Part shown: in pieces, positions 16,413 through 25,604 of the stretch | Layout of the letters: every line of letters starts with the position of its first letter | Position numbering within the stretch: position 1 is the first letter of the stretch | NCBI RefSeq assembly: GCF_024181225.1 | Contig: NZ_CP051198.1 | Coordinates: 1,116,001 to 1,180,000 of the forward strand | DNA from: Treponema sp. OMZ 787 | GTDB taxonomy: Bacteria > Spirochaetota > Spirochaetia > Treponematales > Treponemataceae | Direction of reading: 5' to 3' | Length of the DNA: 64,000 nucleotides | Translations under genes and position numbers: made by a program | Notes under the pieces: model-generated | Database searches by the model: none | The model's input: only the letters and a program-made list of their open reading frames with translations | What the model was told of the DNA's origin: nothing

Positions 16413-17303
16413 ATGGAATCCGGGACTTTTTTAGGTCTTCCTAATTATGATTCTCCTGCAGAGCTCAAGGCTCTTTTAGAGACCTTGGGTTTTGCCATGC
16501 AAAAAAAATTCGGTCAAAATTTTTTAATCGATAAAAAAACTCGTGAGGCCTTGGTTTCCTTTTTGGATATAAGGGAAGGAACAAGGGTTTGGGAAGTCGG
16601 TCCCGGCCTTGGAGCCATGACGGTTCTTTTTTTAGAAAAACGAGCTTCTCTCACAGCCTTTGAAATAGATAAGGGCTTTATTTCTCTTTTAAAAAAATTC
16701 TTTTTGGAAAATGCAAAACCTGATTTTATCTTAGTTGAGGGCGATGTTCAAAAAAACTGGTTCCCTCATTTAAAAGCACACGGGAAACCGGATATATTTT
16801 TCGGTAACTTGCCGTATAACATAGCTTCCGAATTTATTTCTTCTACAATAGAAGCCGGAGTTATTTTTGACACCATGCTCTTTACCGTGCAAAAAGAGGC
16901 AGCCGAAAGGATTACGGCAAGCCCCAATCAAAAAAACTATACGGCATTTTCGGTGCTTTGTTCCTTTTTTTATGATTGCAAGATAGTTAAAACAATTCCG
17001 GCTTCAGCATTTTGGCCGCAGCCCAATGTAGAATCTGCAACTGTCTTGTTTAAGGCTAAAAAAGATTTTGCTGAATATAAAAACTATAAACTTTTTATCA
17101 AAATAGTAAAGGCTCTTTTTTCTTCCCGCCGAAAAAATATAAAGAACAATTTGGGTGCATGGATGAAATCAAACGGATACGGCGATAATACCGATCCTGT
17201 TTTGCAAAAAGCCGGATTAGACGGAAATTTACGAGCCGAGTCCTTGACCCTATATGATTTTTTGCGGTTATCTGATATAATGTCCTCTTTAGGTCAAAAA
17301 TAA
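16413..17303 (+). CDS. rsmA: 16S rRNA dimethyladenosine transferase
   Basis: Dimethylates two adjacent adenines near the 3' end of 16S rRNA, a late step of small-subunit maturation (KsgA/RsmA). Motifs: KKFGQNFLID at the N-terminus, SAM-binding EVGPGLGAMT, acidic FEIDKGF, and catalytic FGNLPYNIAS. The C-terminal 'LFSSRRKNIKNNLG' is typical. 296 aa, standard length plus a short N-terminal extension. The ATG at 16413 was preferred to the TTG at 16410. Confidence 0.95.
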   Translation: MESGTFLGLPNYDSPAELKALLETLGFAMQKKFGQNFLIDKKTREALVSFLDIREGTRVWEVGPGLGAMTVLFLEKRASLTAFEIDKGFISLLKKFFLENAKPDFILVEGDVQKNWFPHLKAHGKPDIFFGNLPYNIASEFISSTIEAGVIFDTMLFTVQKEAAERITASPNQKNYTAFSVLCSFFYDCKIVKTIPASAFWPQPNVESATVLFKAKKDFAEYKNYKLFIKIVKALFSSRRKNIKNNLGAWMKSNGYGDNTDPVLQKAGLDGNLRAESLTLYDFLRLSDIMSSLGQK

Positions 17304-17798
17304 ATGAAGCATACAAAAAAAATTGCATCTTTGATTTTATTTGTTTCTCTTTTTTCTATTTTTCCGGTTTATGCTGAAGATGCCAAGGTTTCGAGAACTC
17401 CTGACCCCTATGGAGCAGAGGAATTTAAGCAATGGCAAAAGGACTTACGCCGTTTTGAGATTATTACCTTTGGAGCCTTGCCCTTTGTATCGCTTTTATC
17501 TTTTTGGACCTATGACATAGCCCGTTCGATAATACACAAGGGCGATCCGGCCTATAATCCCTGGCCTCTAAAGGATGCCAAGACTGCGGTCAAGCTTACC
17601 GAAAAGGAACAGCTGAATATTTTTTTAACGGCTGTTGGAATTTCTTTGGCTGTTGCCGTAATCGATTTGACATACCGTTCAATTAAAAGAGCCAACGAAA
17701 AAAAGCAGGAACAAAAAACTGAAGAACCTTCGATTTTGCTGATTCCTCTTGAAGATAATCAAAATGTAAACCCTGAGGCGGCCGATGGCTCTAAATAG
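17304..17798 (+). CDS. exported membrane protein of unknown function
   Basis: 164 aa. Signal peptide (MKHTKKIASLILFVSLFSIF, cleavage probably after YAE). Two likely membrane spans at about 52-70 and 107-126, a basic/Glu-rich stretch (RSIKRANEKKQEQKTEE) and a soluble tail. It starts immediately after the ksgA stop and overlaps the next gene by 14 bases, so it belongs to the ksgA operon. Probably a conserved treponemal envelope protein; no family recognised. Confidence 0.75.
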   Translation: MKHTKKIASLILFVSLFSIFPVYAEDAKVSRTPDPYGAEEFKQWQKDLRRFEIITFGALPFVSLLSFWTYDIARSIIHKGDPAYNPWPLKDAKTAVKLTEKEQLNIFLTAVGISLAVAVIDLTYRSIKRANEKKQEQKTEEPSILLIPLEDNQNVNPEAADGSK

Positions 17799-18789
17799 GA
17801 TGAGCTCTTATAGATCTATATCCGAAAAGTTTAAGGTTGAAGGTCTTTTATCTCCTTGCAGAATTGATGTTTATTGTACCGAAAGGATAAAAAATTTAAG
17901 CCGTTCCCAATTAAAAACCGGCTTAAAATCCCTTTTTGTAAATTCAAAAAAAGCTAAACTTTCCCGCAATGTTCAAAACGGAGATATTGTGGAGCTGGTG
18001 TGGGATAATCCTGTACCCGAATATGCCTACCCTCAAAAACTGCCTTTAAATGTTATTTATGAAGATGAGAACATTATCGTTATAAACAAGAAAAGGGGCT
18101 GTGTAACCCATCCTGCAGGCGGAAATTGGGATAAGACCCTTGTAAATGCCTTAAATTATTACAGGCTCTATGATTCCCAAATCAGCGATGAGTTTGCCGA
18201 AATTCTTAATAGTTTTTTAATTACAGAAGATAAATTACCAATTCTTGATAAGTTTCCCTTGGATCTTTACCGCATGGGCATTGTTCACCGTCTGGATAAA
18301 GAAACTTCCGGCCTTATAATTACTGCAAGAAATTCAAAAACCGAAAAACTTTTAAAATCATTTTTTAAAAAAAGGGTGGTAAGAAAATATTATCTTGCAG
18401 TTCTTGACGGCGTTCCGCCTAAAACCAAGGGAAGGATAAAAACTTCGGTTTTTAGATCCGGCTCCGACAGGAAAAAATTTAGGGTTTCAGGCGATTTGTC
18501 TAAAGGGAAGGCCGCTCTTTCATCATACAAGGTGCTTAAATCTAACGGAAACAAGTCCTTGGTGCTTTTTAGAATTTTTACAGGCAGAACTCATCAAATC
18601 CGTTTGCATGCAAAATTTATAGGATGTCCTGTTTTAGGCGATAAGGTTTACGGTAAGAAAAAAGATACTCCTATGATGCTGCACGCTTATAAGATAGTAA
18701 TTCCTTACGGCTCAAATTCAAAAAAAGAATTTACGGCTCCGATACCTAATGATTTTAAACAAATACTTATACGGGAGGCTTTATGTTAG
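17785..18789 (+). CDS. RluA-family pseudouridine synthase with S4 domain
   Basis: Converts uridine to pseudouridine in large-subunit rRNA. It has an N-terminal S4-like RNA-binding segment (residues about 20-75), then a catalytic domain with the Asp motif GIVHRLDKETSGLII and 'GRTHQIRLHAKFIGCPVLGD'. An insertion around residues 128-160 makes it 334 aa, slightly longer than usual. Which position it modifies (RluD-type or RluC-type) cannot be told. The ATG at 17785 lies inside the upstream gene; the ATG at 17800 is an alternative. Overlaps the next gene by 7 bases. Confidence 0.88.
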   Translation: MALNRMSSYRSISEKFKVEGLLSPCRIDVYCTERIKNLSRSQLKTGLKSLFVNSKKAKLSRNVQNGDIVELVWDNPVPEYAYPQKLPLNVIYEDENIIVINKKRGCVTHPAGGNWDKTLVNALNYYRLYDSQISDEFAEILNSFLITEDKLPILDKFPLDLYRMGIVHRLDKETSGLIITARNSKTEKLLKSFFKKRVVRKYYLAVLDGVPPKTKGRIKTSVFRSGSDRKKFRVSGDLSKGKAALSSYKVLKSNGNKSLVLFRIFTGRTHQIRLHAKFIGCPVLGDKVYGKKKDTPMMLHAYKIVIPYGSNSKKEFTAPIPNDFKQILIREALC

Positions 18790-19577
18790 TTGATTGTAAA
18801 TTTTCTTCCAAGATTGAAGTGATTTTTGAAAATGAGGCTTATGCCGTTTTATATAAGCCGCGCGGGATTCCTACGGCTCCTTTGTCGGCTGATGAAGAAG
18901 GAACTTTAATTTCACATTTTTTAAAAAGATGCCCTGAAGCTTATGCAGTAAAAGGTAAAAAGGATATTGAAGCAGGCCTTATCCATAGGCTTGATACGGC
19001 AACGAGCGGCTTGGTTTTAATTGCAAAAAATCAGGAGACCTATGATGCTTTAGATTTGATGCAGTCAAATAACCTGATTAAAAAAACATATGCCGCCTTT
19101 ACGGATATTAATGATGCGGCCGATTTAAACCCAGATTTTTCTCCTTCAAGTCTTCCGTATAGAATTTCAAGCCAGTTCAGAAGTTACGGCCCTAAAGGGA
19201 AAAAAGTTCTTCCGGTTTTTTACGGTATGAGAGGTTTTTGCTCTACAGGGAAAATTTATACAACCAACATTATCGAGATAATAAACTTTCCGCCTAGGGG
19301 AAATTCGGTGCCGATGGTTTCATGTACACTTACACAGGGCTTCAGGCATCAGGTAAGGGCTCACCTTGCTTCAATAGGACTGCCCATTTACGGAGACCCC
19401 TTATACAACGGAAAATTCAAAGATTTTCCGCAAGAAAAAATAGATTATCACTCCTATCCCTTGCAGCTATATGCTATAGGTCTTTCCTTCCCTGAGCCTA
19501 AAAAAAACTTTAAGCTTGAGGATCCAAAAGAGTATGTATCCTTTTCGCTTCGGCCGCCAGATAAAATGATCCTGTAA
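18783..19577 (+). CDS. RluA-family pseudouridine synthase without S4 domain
   Basis: 264 aa, the second of two consecutive pseudouridine synthases. The catalytic motif is GLIHRLDTATSGLVLIAKN and the C-terminal motif TQGFRHQVRAHLASIGLPIYGD. It lacks an S4 domain and opens directly with the 'FENEAYAVLYKPRGI' strand of the catalytic core. Substrate RNA unknown. Its 3' end overlaps the convergent folC gene by 68 bases. Confidence 0.86.
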   Translation: MLVDCKFSSKIEVIFENEAYAVLYKPRGIPTAPLSADEEGTLISHFLKRCPEAYAVKGKKDIEAGLIHRLDTATSGLVLIAKNQETYDALDLMQSNNLIKKTYAAFTDINDAADLNPDFSPSSLPYRISSQFRSYGPKGKKVLPVFYGMRGFCSTGKIYTTNIIEIINFPPRGNSVPMVSCTLTQGFRHQVRAHLASIGLPIYGDPLYNGKFKDFPQEKIDYHSYPLQLYAIGLSFPEPKKNFKLEDPKEYVSFSLRPPDKMIL

Positions 19578-20862
19578 TCAAAATAGGTCTGTTTTTTTTA
19601 CGGCATTCGATGATTTCGTTTTTTATTGCTTCCTCATAGTCTTCATTTTTTTCTACAGTGCATGGAGAGCCTTTTAGGGCTTCCAGGACGGCTTTGTAGC
19701 TTAAATCGGGATTGCTTTTTTTTGCAGTCCCCGGAATTGTTACAACTATTTTTGTAAAATGATTTTTAAAAAACGGAACCATGTCTTTTACATTTTTGTC
19801 TTCTGCACAGGCAAAGATAAGACTGCCTTTTTCTTTTACAAGTGCGGTATAAGTGCTCATGCAAAGGCCGATGCTGTTTTTGGTATGTGCTCCGTCAATT
19901 ATGATTTCAGGCTTATCCGAAAGAAGCTCAAAGCGGGCAGGGAGCCAAGCCCTTGAAAGTCCTCTTTCGATAACTGCCTCATCCATCTCGGGGAAAAGAT
20001 ATTTGACCGTGCAGGCGGCAAGGGCCGCATTTTCTGCCTGAATGCAATCGAGGAGTTTTAGGTTTGCACTTATAGGCCTTTTAAACAGCTTGCTAAAATA
20101 ATGCGAATCTTGAAAGTTAATATCTATTTTTAAGCCCGCCTTTGATAGATTGCAGCTTACAGGCTCTTTTACGGTTTCGGGGATATAAAAAAATTCGGCA
20201 TTCAGCTCAGCCGCTCTTTTTTTAAAGACCCTTAAAGCCTCATCAGGCTGCTTACAGCAAAAGACCGGCGTGTTCTGCTTGATTATGCCGGCCTTCTCAA
20301 AGGCGATTTTTTCTATAGTGTCTCCTAGGTATTGGGTGTGTTCAAGCTCAATTGGGGTTAAAATGCAGGCTCTTGGTTTTAGGATGTTGGTCATATCCAG
20401 CCTTCCTCCCATGCCTGTTTCGATAACTGCCCAATCCGTTTTTTGCATACTAAAAAGCAAGAAGGCCGTAACCGTAACTATTTCGAACCAGCCCGGATCT
20501 ATTTCGGGTTCTTTTTTAATAATCTCCTCAAAGCCCTTTACGATTTTTCTATAAGCAGAGGAGTAGGCTTCATCATCAAAAAAGCTACCTGCCTGGGTCA
20601 TCCTTTCTCTGAAGTCCGATACATGAGGCGATGTGTAAAGACCTGTTTTTTTTCCGGCTTCTTTTAAAATTGATGCAATCATGGTAGAAACCGACCCCTT
20701 GCCCTTTGAACCTGCAATATGCACCGATAAAAAATCATCTTGCGGATTCCCGAAAACTTGGGCAAATTTTCTCATTTTTTTAAGATTATCTTCGTCTTTA
20801 TGTGCGTTTCTTTCATAATTTATAAAGGCATCAAGCCATATACCGAATTCTTCCGTGTTCAT
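19510..20862 (-). CDS. folC: folylpolyglutamate/dihydrofolate synthase
   Basis: Mur-ligase-family enzyme that adds glutamate to folates, and in many bacteria also makes dihydrofolate. P-loop HIAGSKGKGSVSTMIA, 'TGLYTSPHVSDFRERM', 'ETGMGGRLDMTN' with 'ILTPIELEHTQYLG', and the C-terminal ligase domain with IIDGAHTKNS. 450 aa, standard size. Transcribed divergently from murC and convergent with the pseudouridine synthase. Whether it has dihydrofolate synthase activity as well cannot be read from the sequence. Confidence 0.92.
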   Translation of the reverse strand: MNTEEFGIWLDAFINYERNAHKDEDNLKKMRKFAQVFGNPQDDFLSVHIAGSKGKGSVSTMIASILKEAGKKTGLYTSPHVSDFRERMTQAGSFFDDEAYSSAYRKIVKGFEEIIKKEPEIDPGWFEIVTVTAFLLFSMQKTDWAVIETGMGGRLDMTNILKPRACILTPIELEHTQYLGDTIEKIAFEKAGIIKQNTPVFCCKQPDEALRVFKKRAAELNAEFFYIPETVKEPVSCNLSKAGLKIDINFQDSHYFSKLFKRPISANLKLLDCIQAENAALAACTVKYLFPEMDEAVIERGLSRAWLPARFELLSDKPEIIIDGAHTKNSIGLCMSTYTALVKEKGSLIFACAEDKNVKDMVPFFKNHFTKIVVTIPGTAKKSNPDLSYKAVLEALKGSPCTVEKNEDYEEAIKNEIIECRKKNRPILITGSFYLAAEAKRIHTLLDPQA

Positions 20863-20900
20863 CAGGCTCCTCTTGTTTTTGAGTTTCGCTTAAAACCCTA

Positions 20901-20929
20901 TTGCTAAAAAACAGAATATAGAATATTAT
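20901..20929 (+). promoter_or_regulatory. murC promoter, leaderless geometry
   Basis: TTGCTA (20901-20906), 17-base spacer, TATTAT (20924-20929). The ATG at 20936 is seven bases past the -10 box, so the transcript should start at the start codon. No Shine-Dalgarno is present. Confidence 0.5.
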
Positions 20930-20935
20930 ATATAT

Positions 20936-22381
20936 ATGTGTCAAGTTATTCTACCCGATAATTTAAAAGGTTTTAAGGTTTACATGATCGGCATTAAGGG
21001 CACAGGAATGACGGCTTTGGCGGAAATTTTGGTTTCTCGCGGAGCCGTGGTTTCAGGAAGTGATGTGCCTGAAAGTTTTTATACTGAAGATGCTTTAAAA
21101 AAACTTAATATAAATATTTTTTCTCCTTTTTCCTCAAATAATATTCCCGATGATGTAGGGCTTGTAGTTTATTCGGCAGCCTATTCTCCGGAAAATAATG
21201 AGGAAATGTATGAGATAGAACAAAGAAATCTGCCCAAGATGTCATATCCTGAAGCAATAGGGGCATTGTCACGAAATTCCTATTCTTGCGGCATAGCCGG
21301 GGTTCAAGGAAAAACCAGTACAACGGGCATTACCGGTTCTATCTTAAAAGAATTAAAGCTGCCCGTTTCCGTTTTGGCCGGAAGCGTGATAAAGAGTTTC
21401 GGCGATTCATGCACTATGCTTTCCGGATCAAAATACTTTGTTGCCGAAACTTGCGAATATAAAAGGCATTTTTTAAACTTTTACCCCAAAAAAATAATTT
21501 TAACCGGAATTGAGCCGGATCACCAAGATTACTATCCGACCTATGAGTCCATATTAACCGCCTTTTTGCAGTACATAGACAGGCTTCCGCAATTTAGCGA
21601 ACTTTTTTATTGTGCAGATGATGAGGGGGCTTGCGAGGCTGCCCATCTAAGTTTTTCGAGCAGGCCGGATCTTGTTTTTATTCCATATGGAGAAAAAGCA
21701 TCGGGCGACTATAAACTTAATGTTTTGGGTGTGAGTGACGAAAAACTCTACTTTTCTCTTGCAGGCTTTTCCGGGGAATTTTATTTGCAGATACCGGGGA
21801 AGCACAATGCCTTAAATGCCGCCGCTGCAATAGCCCTTTCGGTTAGCCTTTTAAAGGAAGAAAATGGCGAAATATCTATGGCCGATGTTTCTGCCATAAA
21901 AAAGGCTATATCTTCTTACGCCGGAGCAAAGAGGCGTACCGAGCTTATAGGCAGGGTTTTATCTAAGGATATTTTGGTTTATGATGACTATGCACATCAT
22001 CCTACGGCAATTAAATCCCTTTTGAGCGGACTGCGTCAATTTTATCCCAAAAGGCGTATCATTGCAGACTTTATGTCCCATACCTATACCCGTACCGAAG
22101 CTCTTTTGGAAGAGTTCGCTTCTTGTTTTGGCGATGCCGATATGGTTATTTTGCACAAAATTTTCAGCTCTGCACGCGAGCAATATCAGGGGCAGGTTGA
22201 TGCCGAGCTCCTTTTTAACCGCACAAAAAAATACCATAAGAACGCCTTTTTCTTTAATGAGGTCTTGGATGCAAAGAAATTTGTTCTAGAAAAATTAAGA
22301 CCGGGAGACCTTTTTATTACGATCGGTGCCGGCGATAACTATGTTCTGGGAACGGAAATATTAAAGGAGCTGAATGTTTAA
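20936..22381 (+). CDS. murC: UDP-N-acetylmuramate-alanine ligase (MurC-type)
   Basis: Adds L-alanine to UDP-MurNAc, the first amino acid of the peptidoglycan stem. N-terminal Rossmann glycine motif MIGIKGTGMTALAE, ATP loop GVQGKTSTTG (Gln where most MurC have His), 'GIEPDHQDYY', and the C-terminal domain with 'DDYAHHPTAIKSLLSGLRQF'. 481 aa. The recycling enzyme Mpl is a related alternative, but size and motifs suit MurC. It heads an operon with yicC (2-base gap) and cmk. Confidence 0.87.
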   Translation: MCQVILPDNLKGFKVYMIGIKGTGMTALAEILVSRGAVVSGSDVPESFYTEDALKKLNINIFSPFSSNNIPDDVGLVVYSAAYSPENNEEMYEIEQRNLPKMSYPEAIGALSRNSYSCGIAGVQGKTSTTGITGSILKELKLPVSVLAGSVIKSFGDSCTMLSGSKYFVAETCEYKRHFLNFYPKKIILTGIEPDHQDYYPTYESILTAFLQYIDRLPQFSELFYCADDEGACEAAHLSFSSRPDLVFIPYGEKASGDYKLNVLGVSDEKLYFSLAGFSGEFYLQIPGKHNALNAAAAIALSVSLLKEENGEISMADVSAIKKAISSYAGAKRRTELIGRVLSKDILVYDDYAHHPTAIKSLLSGLRQFYPKRRIIADFMSHTYTRTEALLEEFASCFGDADMVILHKIFSSAREQYQGQVDAELLFNRTKKYHKNAFFFNEVLDAKKFVLEKLRPGDLFITIGAGDNYVLGTEILKELNV

Positions 22382-22383
22382 AT

Positions 22384-23250
22384 ATGAAAAGCATGACGGG
22401 CTATGCCCTTACCGAAAAAAATGAGCCTAATTCCTTTATAAGTTTGGAAATAAAAAGCTATAATTCAAGATATTTGGATTTAAATTTAAATTTTCCTTTT
22501 TGGCTTTCTGCACTTGAGCCTGTTTTTAGATCATACTTTTCTGAAAGAATAGCCCGAGGAAAGGTTGAGGTTTCCCTCCATGTAAAGGATGCGGATATCG
22601 ATGTAGACATTCTCACAAATACAAAGGTCGCAAAGGCCTATGCAAAGGCTATGAGGGAAGTGGCAGAAGCTGCCGGAATAAACCCCGAAATAGATATAAA
22701 CCGCTTTTCTGAAAAAGACGGCGTAATCATAATAGAAAGAAACATAGATATTCCTGCTTGGGAAAATACCCTTCTTCCCATATTTGAAGAAGCATTTATA
22801 AAATACGATAAGACAAGGCTAGATGAAGGTGCTGTCTTAAAAAAAGATATTTTAACAAATCTCGATAGAATTTATGCCTCTTTAAAGATAATAAAAAAAT
22901 ATGCTCCTCAAATGGAAGAAATTTTTTGCCAGAATATTAAGGAACGATTTACCGAGCTTTTAGGCAGTGAAATAAACGAGCAGCGCATTATGCAGGAAGT
23001 TGCCGTAATGCTTGTGAAATATACGATTAACGAAGAAATTGTCAGGCTTGAAGCCCACTGTAATTCTCTATCTCAGGAGTTAAAGAAAAATGAACCCATA
23101 GGCAAAAAGCTCGATTTTATTTGTCAGGAAATAAACCGGGAAATAAATACCATAGGTTCAAAAAATCAGATGATTGAAATGTCTCAATCCATTATCGAAG
23201 TAAAAGATGCTCTTGAAAACATAAGAGAACAAAGCAGAAATGTAGAGTAG
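22384..23250 (+). CDS. yicC: YicC-family endoribonuclease-type protein
   Basis: 288 aa. Starts with the family signature MKSMTGYA and shows 'EIKSYNSRYLDLNLNFP' and the C-terminal 'EPIGKKLDFICQEINREINT'. YicC-type proteins have been linked to RNA cleavage and sRNA decay in other bacteria, and to stationary-phase survival. GGAG inside the murC end serves as ribosome site. It is commonly found beside a nucleotide kinase gene; here that kinase is a cytidylate-kinase-like gene, cmk. Confidence 0.92.
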   Translation: MKSMTGYALTEKNEPNSFISLEIKSYNSRYLDLNLNFPFWLSALEPVFRSYFSERIARGKVEVSLHVKDADIDVDILTNTKVAKAYAKAMREVAEAAGINPEIDINRFSEKDGVIIIERNIDIPAWENTLLPIFEEAFIKYDKTRLDEGAVLKKDILTNLDRIYASLKIIKKYAPQMEEIFCQNIKERFTELLGSEINEQRIMQEVAVMLVKYTINEEIVRLEAHCNSLSQELKKNEPIGKKLDFICQEINREINTIGSKNQMIEMSQSIIEVKDALENIREQSRNVE

Positions 23251-23267
23251 GTTTTATTGGAGAAAAT

Positions 23268-23831
23268 ATGAAAAAGACGGCTTTTAAAATCCCTGAAGGA
23301 AGGGAACTTCGGATTGCTATTTCCGGCCCTTCGGGTTGCGGAAATACTACGGTTTCTACATTAACCGCAAAGATCTTAAATTTACCCTGCATTAATTACA
23401 CATTTAAAAACATAGCTAAGGAGCTAGGTCTTCCCTTTGATGAGGTTTTACGAAGAGCCCAAAAAGATTTTTCCTTTGATAGAACGGTAGATCAAAAACA
23501 AATCGAGCTTGCCTCTGCAAGATCCTGTGTTTTGGGTTCAAGATTGGCTATCTGGCTTTTAAAGCAGGCCGATTTGAAGGTTTATCTAAGAGCTTCTATA
23601 GATGTCCGCTCAAAAAGGATTCAAAAGAGAGAGGGCGGCGATATAGAAAAAATAAAGGCCGACACTAATTTGCGGGATCTTGAAGACACCCGAAGATATA
23701 AAGAATTGTACGGTATCGACAACACAAAATACGAAAAAGCTGATCTTATTATAGACACCGATAATATTTCACCGGAAAAAATTGTGGAGAAAATATTGGA
23801 TGAACTTTATGATAGAGGTCTTTTAATTTAA
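23268..23831 (+). CDS. cmk: short-type cytidylate kinase
   Basis: 187 aa. P-loop AISGPSGCGNTTVS, then 'INYTFKNIAKELGLPFDEVL' and a lid/LID-like 'RIQKREGGD' with 'RYKELYGID'. This matches the compact archaeal-type cytidylate kinases rather than the 220-aa E. coli type. It phosphorylates CMP/dCMP. The P-loop has Asn-Thr-Thr where GKST is usual (GCGNTT); Asn in place of the P-loop Lys is notable but also known in this subfamily. The position next to yicC fits a kinase role. 3' end overlaps the convergent gene by 9 bases. Confidence 0.82.
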   Translation: MKKTAFKIPEGRELRIAISGPSGCGNTTVSTLTAKILNLPCINYTFKNIAKELGLPFDEVLRRAQKDFSFDRTVDQKQIELASARSCVLGSRLAIWLLKQADLKVYLRASIDVRSKRIQKREGGDIEKIKADTNLRDLEDTRRYKELYGIDNTKYEKADLIIDTDNISPEKIVEKILDELYDRGLLI

Positions 23832-24500
23832 AAAGTCTGCGATAGTTTGTCTATCCTCATCGGATAAATCCACAAATTTTAAATTTAGCACACTGTCAGT
23901 TGAAAGAATCTTACAATTCGGAACGATAAAATTATGCTCGATTTTTAAGGAGCATTGATCGAGAATCATGTCTACATTTAAGTTCCCCACATTGGCCGGC
24001 ATATCCGGTAAAAATACCAGATCGTTTTCGGTTAAGTTTTTTACCGTTCCGGTTATTATGGTTTCGTTTATAGGATTTGTGAACAAAAATTGAACACTCT
24101 TTGAAAGATTTTTAATATGCTTGTAATTATACCTATCAAAAATCACTCTAAGCTCTTCAAGGATGTCTTTAAACTCATCATTTTCTTTTATATTTATAAT
24201 GCCTTGAACGCCCAAAAACATTGCCTTATCTGCTTCATCTGCCGAAAAATCTGGAGGAGTCAAAAGGATTACCAGCATTTCCTCTCTTGATGTATCCCAG
24301 CGGATGTGCTGAGTGATAGGCTTCCAATGGCGCGGAAAGTCTCTGGAATTTATTATTACCATGTTGGGGCTTATTTCTTCTATATTATCCAAGGCCTTTA
24401 GAGGAGAACGGTAATGTATCAGCTCAAATCCATACTCCGAAAAAAGAGGCTGTAGATCGTCGGTTGAGCGGGGTAAATCCGAAATCAATAATGCTTTCAT
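23823..24500 (-). CDS. receiver-like plus PilZ-like domain protein
   Basis: 225 aa. Residues 1-120 look like a response-regulator receiver fold (MKALLISDLPRSTDDLQPLF, 'PNMVIINSRDFP') but with no clear phospho-acceptor pattern (NSRD in place of a lone Asp, no conserved acidic pair). Residues about 130-225 resemble a PilZ-type beta barrel (TGTVKNLTENDLVFLPDMP). PilZ domains often bind c-di-GMP, but the RxxxR/DxSxxG residues are not evident, so binding is uncertain. Second gene after the exported protein at 24513-25487, 12 bases apart. Confidence 0.65.
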   Translation of the reverse strand: MKALLISDLPRSTDDLQPLFSEYGFELIHYRSPLKALDNIEEISPNMVIINSRDFPRHWKPITQHIRWDTSREEMLVILLTPPDFSADEADKAMFLGVQGIINIKENDEFKDILEELRVIFDRYNYKHIKNLSKSVQFLFTNPINETIITGTVKNLTENDLVFLPDMPANVGNLNVDMILDQCSLKIEHNFIVPNCKILSTDSVLNLKFVDLSDEDRQTIADFLN

Positions 24501-24512
24501 TAAAATTCGTCC

Positions 24513-25487
24513 TTATTCTGTTCCTAAGTTTTCGACTATATAATCGTATACAGTCCATATACCGTCTTTTGAGGTCAAAAAATATGTAAACCTCTTTTTT
24601 TCTCTAAAATTAGAGTATTCAAACCATTCTATGACCTTAACCTCAGCCTGTGTGGCCGTATAGCCTGTATGCTCTATTTTAAACTCTACAGGAATAACGG
24701 CAATGTCCTTATCTACTCTTTCTTGGCTTAACTCGTGTTTGTAAACTTCAATCATCTCCATTCTTCCGGATTCGGATTCGGCCTTAAATCTTCGGTTTCG
24801 TGAAGGATCCCGCGATATCATCTTTTCCAAATCCATATAGAGGAAAAATTGCTCCCAAAGCGATTTTTGGCGTGCAGTCAAAAGATAGCCTATAACCTGG
24901 TCGGGAGGAATCGGTTTTGCCTGCAATATTTCTCCCGATATTGGAGAAACGGGAAGAGAGCCTAGGGCAGCTGCAGACGGTGCAGGTTTTACCTCAAGAC
25001 TGAGCTTGTTTGAAACAACATGTAATTCCGAATTATCCGAATAGCGTTTTAGTTCGGGAAAAAACATTCCGCTGACCAAAAAGACTCCGGGTTCATTAAT
25101 TTCGATGTAGTCTTTTAGGTTTTCGATAAAGGAGTAGGTTTCTCCCGGTTCTAAGGTTATTTCGCGGAAATAAATCTGACGGTTTGTGTTCCGTTTTCTC
25201 ATCCATTCCGCCGTATGGCGTAATTGTCTGTTTTTGCTGTTGATAATCCCAAAATCTACGCTAAAAGATCTGTCGTCAGCAAGTTTAAATCTTAGGGTTT
25301 CGGAGTTATTGTTTGTAATCGAAATTTGTACAAAAATAGGTTCGGAGGCTCCGGCTCCCGGATAATAGACGCGCCTGTCATAAAATCTTATAGAAATATC
25401 GGCCTTGGAAACAGGTTCGGCCATGTTTTGAGCAAATATAAATAAAGACTGAATAATGCAAAAAATAATTATAACAACTTTTTTCAC
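24513..25487 (-). CDS. exported protein of unknown function
   Basis: 324 aa. The start was set at GTG 25487: GGAGG lies eight bases upstream and the product then begins with a clean signal peptide (VKKVVIIIFCIIQSLFIFAQ). A longer frame from 25565 would start at or before the predicted transcript start and lacks this. After the signal comes a beta-rich domain (IFVQISITNNNSETLRFKLA) like an intracellular-proteinase-inhibitor or immunoglobulin-type fold, a proline-rich linker, and a C-terminal domain (EFKIEHTGYTATQAEVKVIE) with the feel of an NTF2-like or lipoprotein-type fold. Family not recognised; probably periplasmic. Confidence 0.72.
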   Translation of the reverse strand: MKKVVIIIFCIIQSLFIFAQNMAEPVSKADISIRFYDRRVYYPGAGASEPIFVQISITNNNSETLRFKLADDRSFSVDFGIINSKNRQLRHTAEWMRKRNTNRQIYFREITLEPGETYSFIENLKDYIEINEPGVFLVSGMFFPELKRYSDNSELHVVSNKLSLEVKPAPSAAALGSLPVSPISGEILQAKPIPPDQVIGYLLTARQKSLWEQFFLYMDLEKMISRDPSRNRRFKAESESGRMEMIEVYKHELSQERVDKDIAVIPVEFKIEHTGYTATQAEVKVIEWFEYSNFREKKRFTYFLTSKDGIWTVYDYIVENLGTE

Positions 25488-25563
25488 GTCAACATCCTCC
25501 GTTTTAGATTGAGAGTCTCTCAAACTATTATCGGCATTTTTTTTCTTTTTCATTAGTTTATAC

Positions 25564-25604
25564 ATTATACTCTATTGACTCAAGACTAATCAATAGAGTA
25601 TACT
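25564..25604. promoter_or_regulatory. near-symmetric double promoter between 24513-25487 and thrS
   Basis: A 13-bp perfect inverted repeat (TATACTCTATTGA at 25566-25578, TCAATAGAGTATA at 25590-25602) encodes both promoters. Plus strand: TTGACT (25575-25580), 18-base spacer, TATACT (25599-25604). Minus strand: TTGATT (25593-25588), 18-base spacer, TATAAT (25569-25564). Both polymerases would cover the same DNA, so the two directions should exclude each other. Confidence 0.65.

Noticed and set aside
25488-25565. Longer start of the exported protein at 24513-25487
   Set aside because: It would begin at or before the predicted transcript start, while a GGAGG-preceded GTG gives a clean signal peptide.
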